Source: Rhodopirellula europaea 6C (lineage in GTDB: Bacteria > Planctomycetota > Planctomycetia > Pirellulales > Pirellulaceae). From it: a DNA stretch of 64,000 bases. The DNA lies in the NCBI RefSeq assembly GCF_000338295.1, contig NZ_ANMO01000011.1, positions 1 through 64,000 on the forward strand. The letters run 5' to 3'. This document shows, piece after piece, positions 12,701-18,350 of this stretch. The number at the start of each line of letters is the position of its first letter. The first letter of the stretch is position 1. The notes beneath the pieces are model-generated. The model was given only the letters and a program-made list of their open reading frames with translations, did no database searches and had not been told where the DNA came from. The position numbers were made by a program, and so were the translations under genes.

Positions 12701-14691
12701 GAACCGGATGGAATCAACACCGTCGCGGGAATCACCAAACGTGATGAAGGATCAGATCTCAGCGTCACGATCAGATCCTCTTCGACCGGTCCGATTCGTT
12801 GGACGGTGCCCGTCGCATTGGTTCCACCCTCCGTCACCGTTGCGGCATCGATTGTGACGCTCAGTGCCGTCACGTCATCGTTCCGAATCGTGCCGTCTGC
12901 CGCCCCAATCGAGATCGCTGCGGGCGCGCTTGGATTGCTTAGAGTGACCGTGAAGGTTTCGTCCGTCTCCGCGATCAAATCGCCGCTAACGTCAATGGTG
13001 ACAACTTGCGTTGTTTCGCCGTCAGCAAAGCTGACCGTGCCGGTCGGATAAGTTCCCCCAAAATCATCTGCATCTGCGGCGTCAACGCCTGAACCGCTCA
13101 CTGCGTAATCCACCGTCATCGTTCCAGTGGTATCGTTCGATCGTGTCACGGTGAATGTGAACGGTGACGCCCCGGCATTCCCCTCGCTGTTGTCCGCCTG
13201 GTTCGCAGCGATGCTGAATGCGGCCGACGAAACCGTATAGAGCGGCCCGGTCACTTGCCCACCATCGAGCGAATTGCCCACCGTATCGCTGATCGAATTC
13301 GCGGCTTGAACGTTGAGTCCTAAAGTTCCATTTCCGCCCTCGTGAGTCACCGTCACCACGTAGGACGCCCCTGAGCCGGCAACCTGGCTGACCGCGGCGC
13401 CACTCACCCCCGATGCCGCCACTTCGAAGTCCTCGAGATCAACGTTGACGACGGATTCAGTGAACTCAACATTGAAATCCAACGACCGACTGGATGTAGG
13501 CGACGCCGATGCTCTGGTAATCGATTCCACTTGGGGAGCACGAGTATCAACCACGTACGCATCGAAGGAATTCGCGGGAGTGAATAGTTGATTACCGGCG
13601 AAATCGGTTGCCAACGGTCCCGGCGTGACATCGATTGAGATCGTCCCTTCGCCTACTCCCGGCGTGACAAAGACACGTTTTTGAGTGCCCGATACCGTCT
13701 GGATCGACGCAATCCCTGCGGCGGGAAAGCCGGACTGATCGATACTGACATCTCCCAGTCCGAATGCGGTGACGCTTTCACTCAACGTGATCAGAAAACT
13801 CAGTGAGGAAGCATTCGTTGGAGACGCATTCTCCAACGCAACGGTTTGCACTGTTGGGGCGATACGGTCAATCTGATAAACAGCTCCGATGCCACTGACA
13901 ACGGAAGGACTGTTGCCAACAAGATCACTGAAGTTGCCATCATTGACCAACCTCAATCCAAAATTGCCGGTTCCCGTTCCGGTATTCAGCAATACATCAT
14001 AGGTGTCACCCGATCCAGTGATTTCGGTTACAGAGACGCCGGAGATAGGGTCGGACGAGCTTGAGCTGAAAATCAACGGCTGTAAGTTGTCGGTCGAAAG
14101 ACCGATTACCGGTTCATCAAACTCGATTCGGTAGCGAACCTGCGGAAGATTGGTCGGAGAAGGATCGAGAGCTGAAACAGCAAAACTCGCGGGCGCGGTT
14201 TTGTCGATCGTGTAGCTTTCACCGGAAGTGAATGAACCGTCTTTGTTGCCAGTCGTTCCAGCACCACCCAAAGGTTTATTGGCGTTCGTGGCACTTTTAA
14301 TGGAATCGTCGTCGATCAAGTCGAGGCTCAAGGATCCATCGCCCGATCCAGTTGCCACGTTCACCGTGTAAACTGCTCCCGATCCGGAAACCGGTTCGAC
14401 GCTGGCTAATGTGGGGCCGTTCGCATCAACGATGAAGTCGGAAGCGTCGACACCAGCTACGGCTTCGTCGAATGTCACCGTGAATGCAACGCTATTTGCA
14501 TTGGTCGGATTCGCATCTGCTCGCACGATTGACAAGACTTCTGGCCCTGGCCCTGCAAGCACCCGCCTCTCCTCGAGCATCTCCATCCGAAGCTGCTGTC
14601 GTCGGTAACGCTGTGCACGTTTACGATTGCGGGACTTTCGATCGCTACGCTGTCGTCCCAATTTGTTGGTCAGCCACGATCTCATCAGCAT
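796..14691 (-). CDS. Giant secreted modular surface protein (Ig-like, Calx-beta, SdrD B-like, propeller, dockerin)
   Basis: The protein has about 4,630 residues. I chose the ATG at 14691 because GGAG sits about 5 nt upstream; an in-frame TTG lies further out at 14775. The basic N-terminus ends in MLEERRVLA, a motif typical of very large planctomycete extracellular proteins. In order the modules are: four Ig-like repeats, two Calx-beta domains, a delta-60-like stretch (TTFGDNGIVR, about residues 725-1110), four more Calx-beta domains, a fifth Ig-like repeat, ten SdrD B-like domains (pattern GxVxxDxNxNGxxDxGE), a cadherin-like domain, and two dockerin-like calcium loops near the C-terminus (SDRDRDVDRRDY and SDLDGDVDRRDY). 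Between SdrD units 4 to 10 lie six propeller-like segments of about 250 residues. Such proteins are exported, bind calcium and act in adhesion or matrix building; that role is inferred. There is no internal stop or frameshift, and the small PEP-CTERM gene follows at once. Confidence 0.9.
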   Translation of the reverse strand: MLMRSWLTNKLGRQRSDRKSRNRKRAQRYRRQQLRMEMLEERRVLAGPGPEVLSIVRADANPTNANSVAFTVTFDEAVAGVDASDFIVDANGPTLASVEPVSGSGAVYTVNVATGSGDGSLSLDLIDDDSIKSATNANKPLGGAGTTGNKDGSFTSGESYTIDKTAPASFAVSALDPSPTNLPQVRYRIEFDEPVIGLSTDNLQPLIFSSSSSDPISGVSVTEITGSGDTYDVLLNTGTGTGNFGLRLVNDGNFSDLVGNSPSVVSGIGAVYQIDRIAPTVQTVALENASPTNASSLSFLITLSESVTAFGLGDVSIDQSGFPAAGIASIQTVSGTQKRVFVTPGVGEGTISIDVTPGPLATDFAGNQLFTPANSFDAYVVDTRAPQVESITRASASPTSSRSLDFNVEFTESVVNVDLEDFEVAASGVSGAAVSQVAGSGASYVVTVTHEGGNGTLGLNVQAANSISDTVGNSLDGGQVTGPLYTVSSAAFSIAANQADNSEGNAGASPFTFTVTRSNDTTGTMTVDYAVSGSGVDAADADDFGGTYPTGTVSFADGETTQVVTIDVSGDLIAETDETFTVTLSNPSAPAAISIGAADGTIRNDDVTALSVTIDAATVTEGGTNATGTVQRIGPVEEDLIVTLRSDPSSRLVIPATVLIPSGSASATFSVGVDDDDLVTGDETILVTASTGPPIEFDSTYGDAGAASISAVENESFYLPTFGEHLVQADGKVVTSYNRQRDRFNIVRFNVDGTPDTTFGDNGIVRYDYEYFVGLDESPGDIVQLPNGKLVVSFVRGPTALSPPNKQYLLRLNADGSIDTGFGASGVLEIDATVWGLHNDLVALSDNSVVAISTRRVNSAVTTYAKRILANGTIDPNFDDSAVTPLQQGTMIVALPDDSVLLAGNVADGESQVVKLMPGGGADPSFGTSGVVTISGPSNVLVKDVAVDESGRILLFGGRSDITGDQNAEVTRLLPDGSVDTSFGIHGFANLPGENANAFIQRGDVDSQGRILTAVYDTDLLQLIALDSDGSEIARSNGLVDHLYSYSVFDLDFDDQDRAYFSTYDSDFRVYRLEQLNYSETIPSDTQLDVLENDVATVSLSGLTDGNETATSNGSFTVTQTLAAATDTTLAYSVGGTAASGDDYSALVGSVTIAAGTTSSTILIPVIDDLIVEGTESITVTLTGITNGSPGVSIEAGAETASISIVDNDTATVGFVGSGPFSFESADGTFNPSLFQSTVVNDDFWQSHRFEVVGTSTTIADVGGFFRNTDPAPVTLFAAITALTSETDYPDSNDLSATDVVASTTFSVPGNLSGGDVMTPFSATLDPGWYSLSFGTGAFGAPSVGPETSDGIGMIVLSNDLAPNQFPFSIQPGIRFNNTNAATRFVVTGEESTSASESGPTNGIVHLTQSAEATADTVVTYSVGGTASSGSDYAPVSGTATIPAGSTGTTITIPVIDDSLLEVSESVSLTLTSISSISPGVTIDSSATSSLVNILDNEDANATLSATTDGDEDGPASVVFTVTLDTVNTTGAPITFEFDDLGTGTATPTADYVAIAADAQIIVPDGSTTGTITIDVVDDGIFESTETLVAQISSPSLASVTIGTATATADIIDSTPATLSIAATDASKPEGNGGNTAFTFTVTRFGSTTGIVSVDYAVTGSGALSANPDDFTGTFPNGTIEFSDGESAKVVMINVSGDTDVEADEGFTVSLSNPSSFASIADSTAEGLIADDDAPPVVQSIIASQSFISGADPFSFTVTFSESVAGVDVDDFDVVQSAGVTGAQVSSVSDQGDGISYTVVVQTGSGDGTLQLRLNDNDSIADLFGVVLGGNGAGNGDAVSDVLTVERDPRRTVRGVVFDDANDNGIKDPGEPGAENAGIYLDYNQNGFREANEPEIRTPDDDPATPEIDEGGVFSFANVPLGTFDLAVRDFWFSYLSSPGRLISVTLEFEDTELDVDVPATRNRASVRGFVYEDLNSNGMRDDGEPGIAGQRIYRDNNGNDSFDSFETNAITQTDDPTTPEDETGVYEIVPVPFDWDPLSSDFFWFRYDENPNWFATSPIETGRSYSSPDQVEVFDVGVTSNQSTISGVVYDDVNANGVQEFGEEPLSGWIVFLDANDNGVREVGEPSTTTLTDDPATGFDETGTYRFEQLLIGTYQVAIESQAGYVITSPVPVTAQIDSGDDQIVADFAVHVNQTRVEGVVFQDSNQNGIQDAGEEGIGGATVYVDLNENGAFDPDEPSVVTPIDGSYVLDAVMPGESVVRVSLPYAADITSPSISEEVLFAMDQDSLIAEIDPSTGSIIRQQFVTGPFEGLVDSTALAFDGTWLYAAGRTPPGAPAVVVIDPSDFSAVSYFSVSTGNSPPGGAAVLGNELFLLNDIDNLIKVYDIDSRTLSRTLNVPAVNSGGSYSGLQLDLAFAMGESADGAELLVRNAADEILVVHPQTATILNVLSTPPDSLRHQGLAGAGGSIFISHDAGELSTLDATGSVLQTETLAISPDSLAARVFEDNSHRLTLLLDAVSTGNDFAVLPLLRTVSGIQFQDVNQNGVQDAGDLPLEGVAVYADLNNNGLLDNGEPSTVSGTDGSFTLTDVSIGDQWIRRSWPSGYRPTTFESAADYLVATTDVSDAASPTGESLRIRYLDPQNGSILDEISTAIEVIDPSSATTDGQYIYTIDNARDVLIQLNARGGLVREIPIPPLSWGIPYSQGPAVVGGTVYWITGNEFKIRTLDPESGVLSNERSITIASNLVGQLPSLPPSGNIVESPDGQSIWFFANADDRVFVLNPFTAQIESFFNFSDTGNGVWSAATLNNQLYLRGTQSQGALRVYDETLAQIGTLPNPDSQGLSAANFVQYGVFISGVEDVVVNQGYAATAGSILGHVGEDANNDGIIDGSELPIEGVTVYIDTNGNHWPDSDEFATTSAADGSYSLEGLDPGAYLVSTQPPVGYRPSDAYTSTGRLFGAELYSSPSSQTGYFAELWEFDPDTGTVVDRFFTDIPLTTGAIGLAYYRDRLILTDDFGDMIYELTLDGQLIDSRPLGEAFTNPTNGQTEYSPVTDYGPAVFGGTIFSVRDGLHGHLNLVEYDPATNDFIRERPLTYDWGLTEPPGTFNPVAPTARNSFSISLDGQSLFLDTDDGYRFTIDPVTAVASLPTPADSVYGNLPNASTVLDNERYLAVAGGIEVVDANYQSIRGFGTVTQYGLASTNHRVASAIVSVTTSNATTQDFGFTRMLSSISGQVVLDSNGSGSVDGSESGSTGHTVFVDLNDNGFLDTGEPTEITGSEGRYTFSGIAPGEYIVRVVSPSQSNVVAWGDSVTRVFVHQNFNGEDSIIQEIDPGTGEILNSFAAPPDPTDVAIGFASDGRWLYQSDSDGIDILSPETGQVVDSIAGPSGSGLAIVGTKAFVADPNTDTIAVFDLTRRQYLESWELGDVNFDAPGSIQIRDSLTEAPDGVNVIVGLENNNALVIDVETGLIVAEWSQVFFNAAAGGAGGEVFEPNIYSGQDLVSLGVRDHMGLKIRVLPALGSGVPHGIAAAEFESTSHRVRIFENQTTVDLDFGIVADTQSISGRQFIDADGSGTFDIGEDPLVGTTVFADLNANGFLDAGEPFDVSANDGSYTLANVPVGPVIVDTLPIEGMRQVEAFEKTEGLVGMRRISDSNSPSGYRLQLLLLNPNGTSVGNISTDVPILTPGSLNKWGNRYLVIDNGRDLLLQLSLDGSLISETPLPSTSGGTPAFAYGMAVLDDAVYLSVSGPNRLMRFDPLSDSFHGATPITPLWDPEFAGYPLMPALSESMTTTVDGEALLLFSRDDERVFRLDPVTGRVVDVQAVPTTQGFVYASTVLDGQYYIYGQNTNGLEAFDANFNSVGQGITPFVSGLTSSVAPVSGSIVEVSSGAFAPLDVAHRSTTSMISGSVSRDANGNGVLDTGEAAENIVVYLDESRNGIRDPEEAWTLTDAAGSYVFMDVLPGDVVVAVDDLDRALANQDEVWLYGVEFDNGIGTVHRHDPITGEVLNSFPTPGLQPSAAGLAINADSLFYSEDNGVWSLDPITGQSQVFYDLPDGSYHGLAAVGDNVFVLDANAGTITRIDTRQGLVAAPMDINFINGTSYAFGFNLSPWTDGSHLLTRTTSGDALVIDPVTGLIVETYSWSGSSRGVAFAANEFYRAWGDTIRVQNDLDMDLRELPIGYVAFALAAIDMPGASIHLQVSPDVDFQDQNFHLISSPMQPSASITGRLFWDVNSDGVEDYGEQGLAGRTVYIDSNGNGQWDVGEPSQLTSDDDPQTPFNETGGYRFTELASGTPLTPGAYTIRQVVPEFWQSTTPGDSVVVTFATDSVVAAPGLGSNPPDAPTDIVPSEDSINENLDTSAADLLFSTLSAVDADVDDTHSYELVSGEGDTDNARFLISADQLYLRQDEVLDYESQSTYAVRVRVTDAAGLVFEKSLTLGVNNLVEVTKQDITVGDGTAQRSRVESLSIQFDAEVTIAPGAFTVVKRGPDGGNVDVAYTTRLDQNGHTIADLTFSGTFVEYGSLVDGNYQLTIDGTKIENLNGFGFDSNGDAAVGDSLTFGDTATDAFYRLFGDSDRDRDVDRRDYVSFRRTYEQPSDDELFDSSFDSDLDGDVDRRDYTAFRRNYEQLFIFE

Positions 14692-14969
14692 TGACTCCGA
14701 CGCTTGGATGCACGTTCTGCGTTTGCTCAGGGCTCCAGAATAGCGAAGCAGTTCCACTGATTGGGGCGTGGCCAACCACTAAGCCGATATAATGGGCGGC
14801 AAAGAGGCCTTGCGAGGGGATCCAGCACCCCTCCTCGCGGCTAAGTCGATAGCTGCGTCAGGTGTGGCCGCAGAGACTGATTTTCTAGAACGACGATTCG
14901 ACTCAACAAGCATCTCAGGTGGGATCCATCGACGTCTGTAGACGCACGCTAAATTGGCACAAATCTGGG
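14692..14969. other. Leader/promoter region of the giant gene
   Basis: No gene is supported here. The region contains a hairpin (GAGGGG 14814-14819 paired with CCCCTC 14828-14833, flanked by further GCG/CGC pairing) about 125 nt upstream of the giant gene's start, which could be a 5' leader structure. A TATAAT string at 14788-14793 on the plus strand has no convincing -35 partner. Confidence 0.35.
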
Positions 14970-15182
14970 ATGCGAGCTTGGTTCATTGATTCCCAGTCTT
15001 TCCCCGATATGGTCCCAATCTGCATCCAAGCAACCGAACGAAAACTTGTTGAAATTCAGTTCGTGAGGGATGCCGCTGGCTGCGAGGTTTGCCTAAAAGT
15101 CAGCAGCGCCGCACATCGGTGGAGCAACGATTTCGCAGAAAGGCTACCTGCCCTAATGAGATACCATGAAAGATCGATTTAG
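14970..15182 (+). CDS. Possible small hypothetical protein (70 residues)
   Basis: An open frame begins at ATG 14970 (MRAWFIDSQSFPD) with a GGG just upstream; a GTG start at 14919 is also possible. The product has a plausible amino-acid mix and ends about 70 nt before the HNH-like gene on the same strand, so it might be a short co-transcribed gene. I recognise no family or motif. It could equally be a chance frame in the upstream region of the giant gene. Confidence 0.25.
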   Translation: MRAWFIDSQSFPDMVPICIQATERKLVEIQFVRDAAGCEVCLKVSSAAHRWSNDFAERLPALMRYHERSI

Positions 15183-15251
15183 AGAGGCAAACTTGAATCC
15201 ATCCAGCTCAGCCGGCACCTTACAGCTTGTCATTTGCCGCAGAAGAAAAGC

Positions 15252-15530
15252 ATGAAAGCAGAGAAGCCATGCGTGTTGTGTGAAGTCGATCCTGCCTTCA
15301 ATGAGCATCATTTGATTCCGCGTCATTGCCACCGGAAGACTTGGTGGAAGAAACGTTTTGCAAAAGAAGAGATGCAGCGAACGATTTCAGTTTGCAAGAT
15401 GTGCCATCGATCGATTCACAACTTGATCCCCGACGAAAAGGAGTTGGGCCGCGATTATTTCACGATCGAGAGACTGAAAGCGAACCCAGCGTTCGCCAAC
15501 TACCTGGCCTGGAAGCGCCGCCGCATGTGA
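15252..15530 (+). CDS. Small HNH-like zinc-binding protein
   Basis: The 92-residue product starts at ATG 15252 (MKAEKPCVLCE); a TTG six codons upstream is less likely. It carries CVLC, then EHHLIPRHCHRK, then CKMCHRSIHNLI. This spacing of two CxxC pairs around an HH and H signature is the HNH-like fold found in small restriction-type or repair-type nucleases, and many bacterial proteins share the HHLIPR motif. The function is unproven. No restriction-modification partner is next to it. It converges with the globin gene, separated by a strong hairpin. Confidence 0.75.
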   Translation: MKAEKPCVLCEVDPAFNEHHLIPRHCHRKTWWKKRFAKEEMQRTISVCKMCHRSIHNLIPDEKELGRDYFTIERLKANPAFANYLAWKRRRM

Positions 15531-15648
15531 CGCCAGAGCGTTCCGGCCAAAGACGCCCCACCCTCCAAATCATGTTGCGAGCGGACGCCGCCTGGCGTTT
15601 CCGAGCGTCAACCCAACTGCCACAGCACATTGTCCCATCAACAATACA

Positions 15649-15669
15649 CCGCGTCACCAGGTGACGCGG
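15649..15669. terminator. Palindrome between convergent HNH-like and globin genes
   Basis: CCGCGTCAC (15649-15657) and GTGACGCGG (15661-15669) form a perfect 9-bp stem with a CAG loop, followed on the plus strand by CTTTGT. It sits between two convergent stop codons, as expected for a shared intrinsic-type terminator, although the T-run is short. Confidence 0.6.
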
Positions 15670-15700
15670 CTTTGTCGGATCGCAGCGAAAACCGGACGGC

Positions 15701-16117
15701 TTATGCGGCGGCGGATTTGCCGCTCAGCATCGCGCCGGATAGCGTGGTGTAAGTCAACAGCCAAGCCTCCTTCACATCCTCGGTGAAGTCATCACCGAGG
15801 CCTTGCCCGAGTGTCCAAATCAATGCTTCCCCCACGGTTGCATAGCTGGAATCAGGCACCTCGTATTCGACCGCGTGCTTCCGTCCCAACGCTTGAACGG
15901 TCGGCAAGATCGTTTCGAGTCGATCGAGAGAAGTCACCGCCAGCGTGATCGTGCTCATCAGCTTCTTGCCTTGTTCGCTCATATCGCCCTTGAACAAAGC
16001 CCGCAGGCTCGGATCGAGAGTGAACAACCTTCCGTAGAACAATTCCGCGGCTTGCTCTGAAATTGGTTTGACCTTTTCCCAACTCTCTTTGACGAGAGTG
16101 ACTTGTTCTGGAGTCAT
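15701..16117 (-). CDS. Single-domain globin
   Basis: The 138-residue protein starts at ATG 16117 (MTPEQVTLVKESWEKV); a GTG 33 codons upstream adds sequence unlike a globin. The pattern matches the globin fold: the N-terminal VKESWEKV helix, LFYGRLFTLDPSLRALF through the CD corner, GDMSEQGKKL where a distal Gln is expected, and LGRKHAVEY carrying the likely proximal His (about residue 81). Family members bind O2 or NO in the cytosol, and many act in NO detoxification or redox signalling. There is no reductase domain, so an external electron donor would be needed. It is last in a minus-strand run of redox genes, about 110 nt after the Tll0287-like gene, which suggests a related role. Confidence 0.88.
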   Translation of the reverse strand: MTPEQVTLVKESWEKVKPISEQAAELFYGRLFTLDPSLRALFKGDMSEQGKKLMSTITLAVTSLDRLETILPTVQALGRKHAVEYEVPDSSYATVGEALIWTLGQGLGDDFTEDVKEAWLLTYTTLSGAMLSGKSAAA

Positions 16118-16227
16118 GTCGAGTGTGCTCTTTGAATCAGTGAAGTTAAAATGAATTGGGAACGAGATTCCCACAAATTGGTTCTGGGTCGCGTCTTTCG
16201 GTAGCGGCAGCGTCACCGTGCCGATTG

Positions 16228-16851
16228 CTACTTCATGGGCACTCGAACAATGACGCCACCCATGACGTCGTCTTTTACGAATTCGGGGTAATCATCACCG
16301 CGATTGGGGTGATCGTTGTGGCAGCTCCAACACGCTTCCGCGACAGCTTTGTCGGCATACGCGGCGACGAAATACTTCTCACCACCGAGCTCTTCTTCGC
16401 CGTAAAAGTTTTCGGTCGGGTTCTCAGCGATGAAATCCAAAGCCGTGATTTCGAGATCGCTCTTTGGTTTGTTCTGTTCATTGAGAGGCCATTTGCTCTT
16501 CAACGCGTACGTGAATCCGGCTTCCGGATTGTCGAACACCAACTCGGATCCCATTCGGAACATTTGCGCCGGAAGCGGGATCGTGTGTTCTTCGTCTTCC
16601 CAGTACTCGCTGGGTTCGACCGGGGCCTCTTGCTTTTTCAGTCGCGTGACAACTTTGGATGCGTAGACCGTGCGGTCAGCCATCATCACCGCATGAACCG
16701 CATCGGCAAACTTCTTGTACGGGATGCCGGGTTCAGATGGCTCCGAAGGTGTTGCCGACGCGTTTGCACCACCGCCACATCCGGTGGAGGTTGCAACTAG
16801 CAGACAAAGCAGACTGAAAAGGAACGTGTTGGGTGTGAATCTGGAAAACAT
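16228..16851 (-). CDS. Tll0287-like (DUF3365) c-type haem lipoprotein
   Basis: The 207-residue product starts with a lipoprotein signal peptide, with a lipobox ending in Cys near residue 25 (LVATSTGCGG). The rest resembles the Tll0287/DUF3365 family, a PAS-like periplasmic haem-binding fold. It has one CxxCH site, CWSCHNDHP, at about residue 174, within the family's conserved C-terminal CxxCH region. Members are thought to sense or transfer electrons or small ligands; most are uncharacterised. It lies 112 nt downstream of the multihaem cytochrome and upstream of the globin on the same strand, suggesting a shared redox role on the outer face of the cytoplasmic membrane. Confidence 0.85.
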   Translation of the reverse strand: MFSRFTPNTFLFSLLCLLVATSTGCGGGANASATPSEPSEPGIPYKKFADAVHAVMMADRTVYASKVVTRLKKQEAPVEPSEYWEDEEHTIPLPAQMFRMGSELVFDNPEAGFTYALKSKWPLNEQNKPKSDLEITALDFIAENPTENFYGEEELGGEKYFVAAYADKAVAEACWSCHNDHPNRGDDYPEFVKDDVMGGVIVRVPMK

Positions 16852-16963
16852 GAAAAGGTCCTAGGGTTGGGCGTGCCTTGGAAAAGCCGAACGAAACGGC
16901 TGAATAGAACGTCGCGGGATATCCGGTGACAAAGATCACCAGTTGACGAATCGATTGTTTGAG

Positions 16964-18349
16964 TCACTTCTTCTTCGAACGTGCCTCCTTCTTACGTTGT
17001 CTTTCTTCGAATCTCGCTTTCACGAGGTCAATGCTTTCAACATGCACCGCAGGGGTCTCGGCGAAACAGTTTTCGATCAGTTGCGGGTCGGCCAATGCAT
17101 CGATCGAAAAACCAAGTCCATGACACTGCATGCACACATCACGAATCATTTTTTCATTGGGCCGGAGGTTGTCGTTTTGGTTGTGGTTGGCCCAGACGTT
17201 GCCGTCGTCATCTTCCACTCGTGGCATATGACAGGTCGCACATGAAACGCCACTTCCCGCGGGTGCCGTCCCAGCGATCTCGTTCTGCCAAGCGGCATAG
17301 TGGCTGGTCGTCAGAAACGCCTGGCTGTGATCGTCGGCATGGCATGTCAAACAAGCATCGACGGATGCGTACTCGGTATCGAAGCGGTGCCCGGAATGAC
17401 ACGCGTTGCAATCAAGCTGGCGGTGCGCCGCATCCACGTGCATCGAGATTCGAGCATCGCCCGGTGTCATTGCAGACAAACCCGCCGCCAACCGCATCCC
17501 GTGATGGCCTTGGAAAAACGTTTCCATCTGTCCCGGATGGCAAGTGCCACACATTTGCACGGAGACCTCACGGTTCCACACTGGGTCGCTCTTGGAATCC
17601 GCCTCTGTCTCGTCGCTAGGCGTCTGCAGATGGCAACCGCTGCAGTTCACTCCTGCCGATGCGTGAGCCGTGGACGCCCAATCATTCAAAACATTGACGG
17701 CGTCGAAATCCGTGCCGGACCATTCCTCAGGTGCGTCGGCATCGGTTGCAGACAATGATTTCTCAGAATCAACCAGCATCGGCTCGCGAGCCAGCCCTAC
17801 CATCTCGTCGAGGAAGTCATCTTCATCGGCGTGCTTCAACAGGAAGTTCTCGTAGAGAGCCCGGTTGTCGTGATAGTTGTGACAACCGGCCGTTGCGCAC
17901 GAGTCAAACTTGAACTCGGCATGACTGGGACGTGTCTCGAGAGTCTCCTGATGGCAGTGGTAGCAATAGTCTGATGGCATTGTCAGCCCCATCGGTAGCG
18001 TCTGTTCGTCAACGTGTTCCCGATGGCAAGTGACGCAGTTGGTGGCATCCAAAACCGACAACAACTCGGCATTGGTTGGGTCATTGAACTTGCTTGACGG
18101 ATGCGTGTCCTTCGCAAGTCGCAGTTCTTCCGCGTGACAACTGGTGCAGGCATCTTCCCGCAGTCCGCTGCCCTCGGTGTGACACAGATCGCATCGCATC
18201 TCGATTTGATAGTGTCCGTGCGATGTCTTGCCGGGCAACAACATCGTCTTGGTCGACGCTCCCGGCGCAAATGCAGAGTACGCGATGCCAGCGACCACCA
18301 GCACGTTGACGCCGATCAAACTCAGCCACAATTGTTTCGCCGCTGTCAT
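16964..18349 (-). CDS. Membrane-anchored undecahaem cytochrome c
   Basis: The 461-residue protein begins at ATG 18349 (MTAAKQLWLSLIGVNVLVVAG), one nt after the stop of the FAD oxidoreductase gene, so translation is probably coupled. An N-terminal hydrophobic helix anchors a periplasmic domain with ten CxxCH sites (CDLCH, CTSCH, CVTCH, CYHCH, CSGCH, CGTCH, CNACH, CLTCH, CATCH, CMQCH) plus an unusual CATAGCH (C-x4-CH), giving up to eleven haems. The tail is highly basic (RQRKKEARSKKK). Candidate roles are electron carrier or terminal reductase for nitrite, nitric oxide or another oxidant. The layout resembles multihaem nitrogen- or sulfur-cycle cytochromes, but I cannot place it in a named family. 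Its partner is almost certainly the upstream membrane oxidoreductase. Confidence 0.9.
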   Translation of the reverse strand: MTAAKQLWLSLIGVNVLVVAGIAYSAFAPGASTKTMLLPGKTSHGHYQIEMRCDLCHTEGSGLREDACTSCHAEELRLAKDTHPSSKFNDPTNAELLSVLDATNCVTCHREHVDEQTLPMGLTMPSDYCYHCHQETLETRPSHAEFKFDSCATAGCHNYHDNRALYENFLLKHADEDDFLDEMVGLAREPMLVDSEKSLSATDADAPEEWSGTDFDAVNVLNDWASTAHASAGVNCSGCHLQTPSDETEADSKSDPVWNREVSVQMCGTCHPGQMETFFQGHHGMRLAAGLSAMTPGDARISMHVDAAHRQLDCNACHSGHRFDTEYASVDACLTCHADDHSQAFLTTSHYAAWQNEIAGTAPAGSGVSCATCHMPRVEDDDGNVWANHNQNDNLRPNEKMIRDVCMQCHGLGFSIDALADPQLIENCFAETPAVHVESIDLVKARFEERQRKKEARSKKK

Positions 18350-18350
18350 G

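Noticed and set aside
14788-14793. TATAAT as a plus-strand promoter
   Set aside because: No acceptable -35 at the right distance, and the downstream frame is weak.
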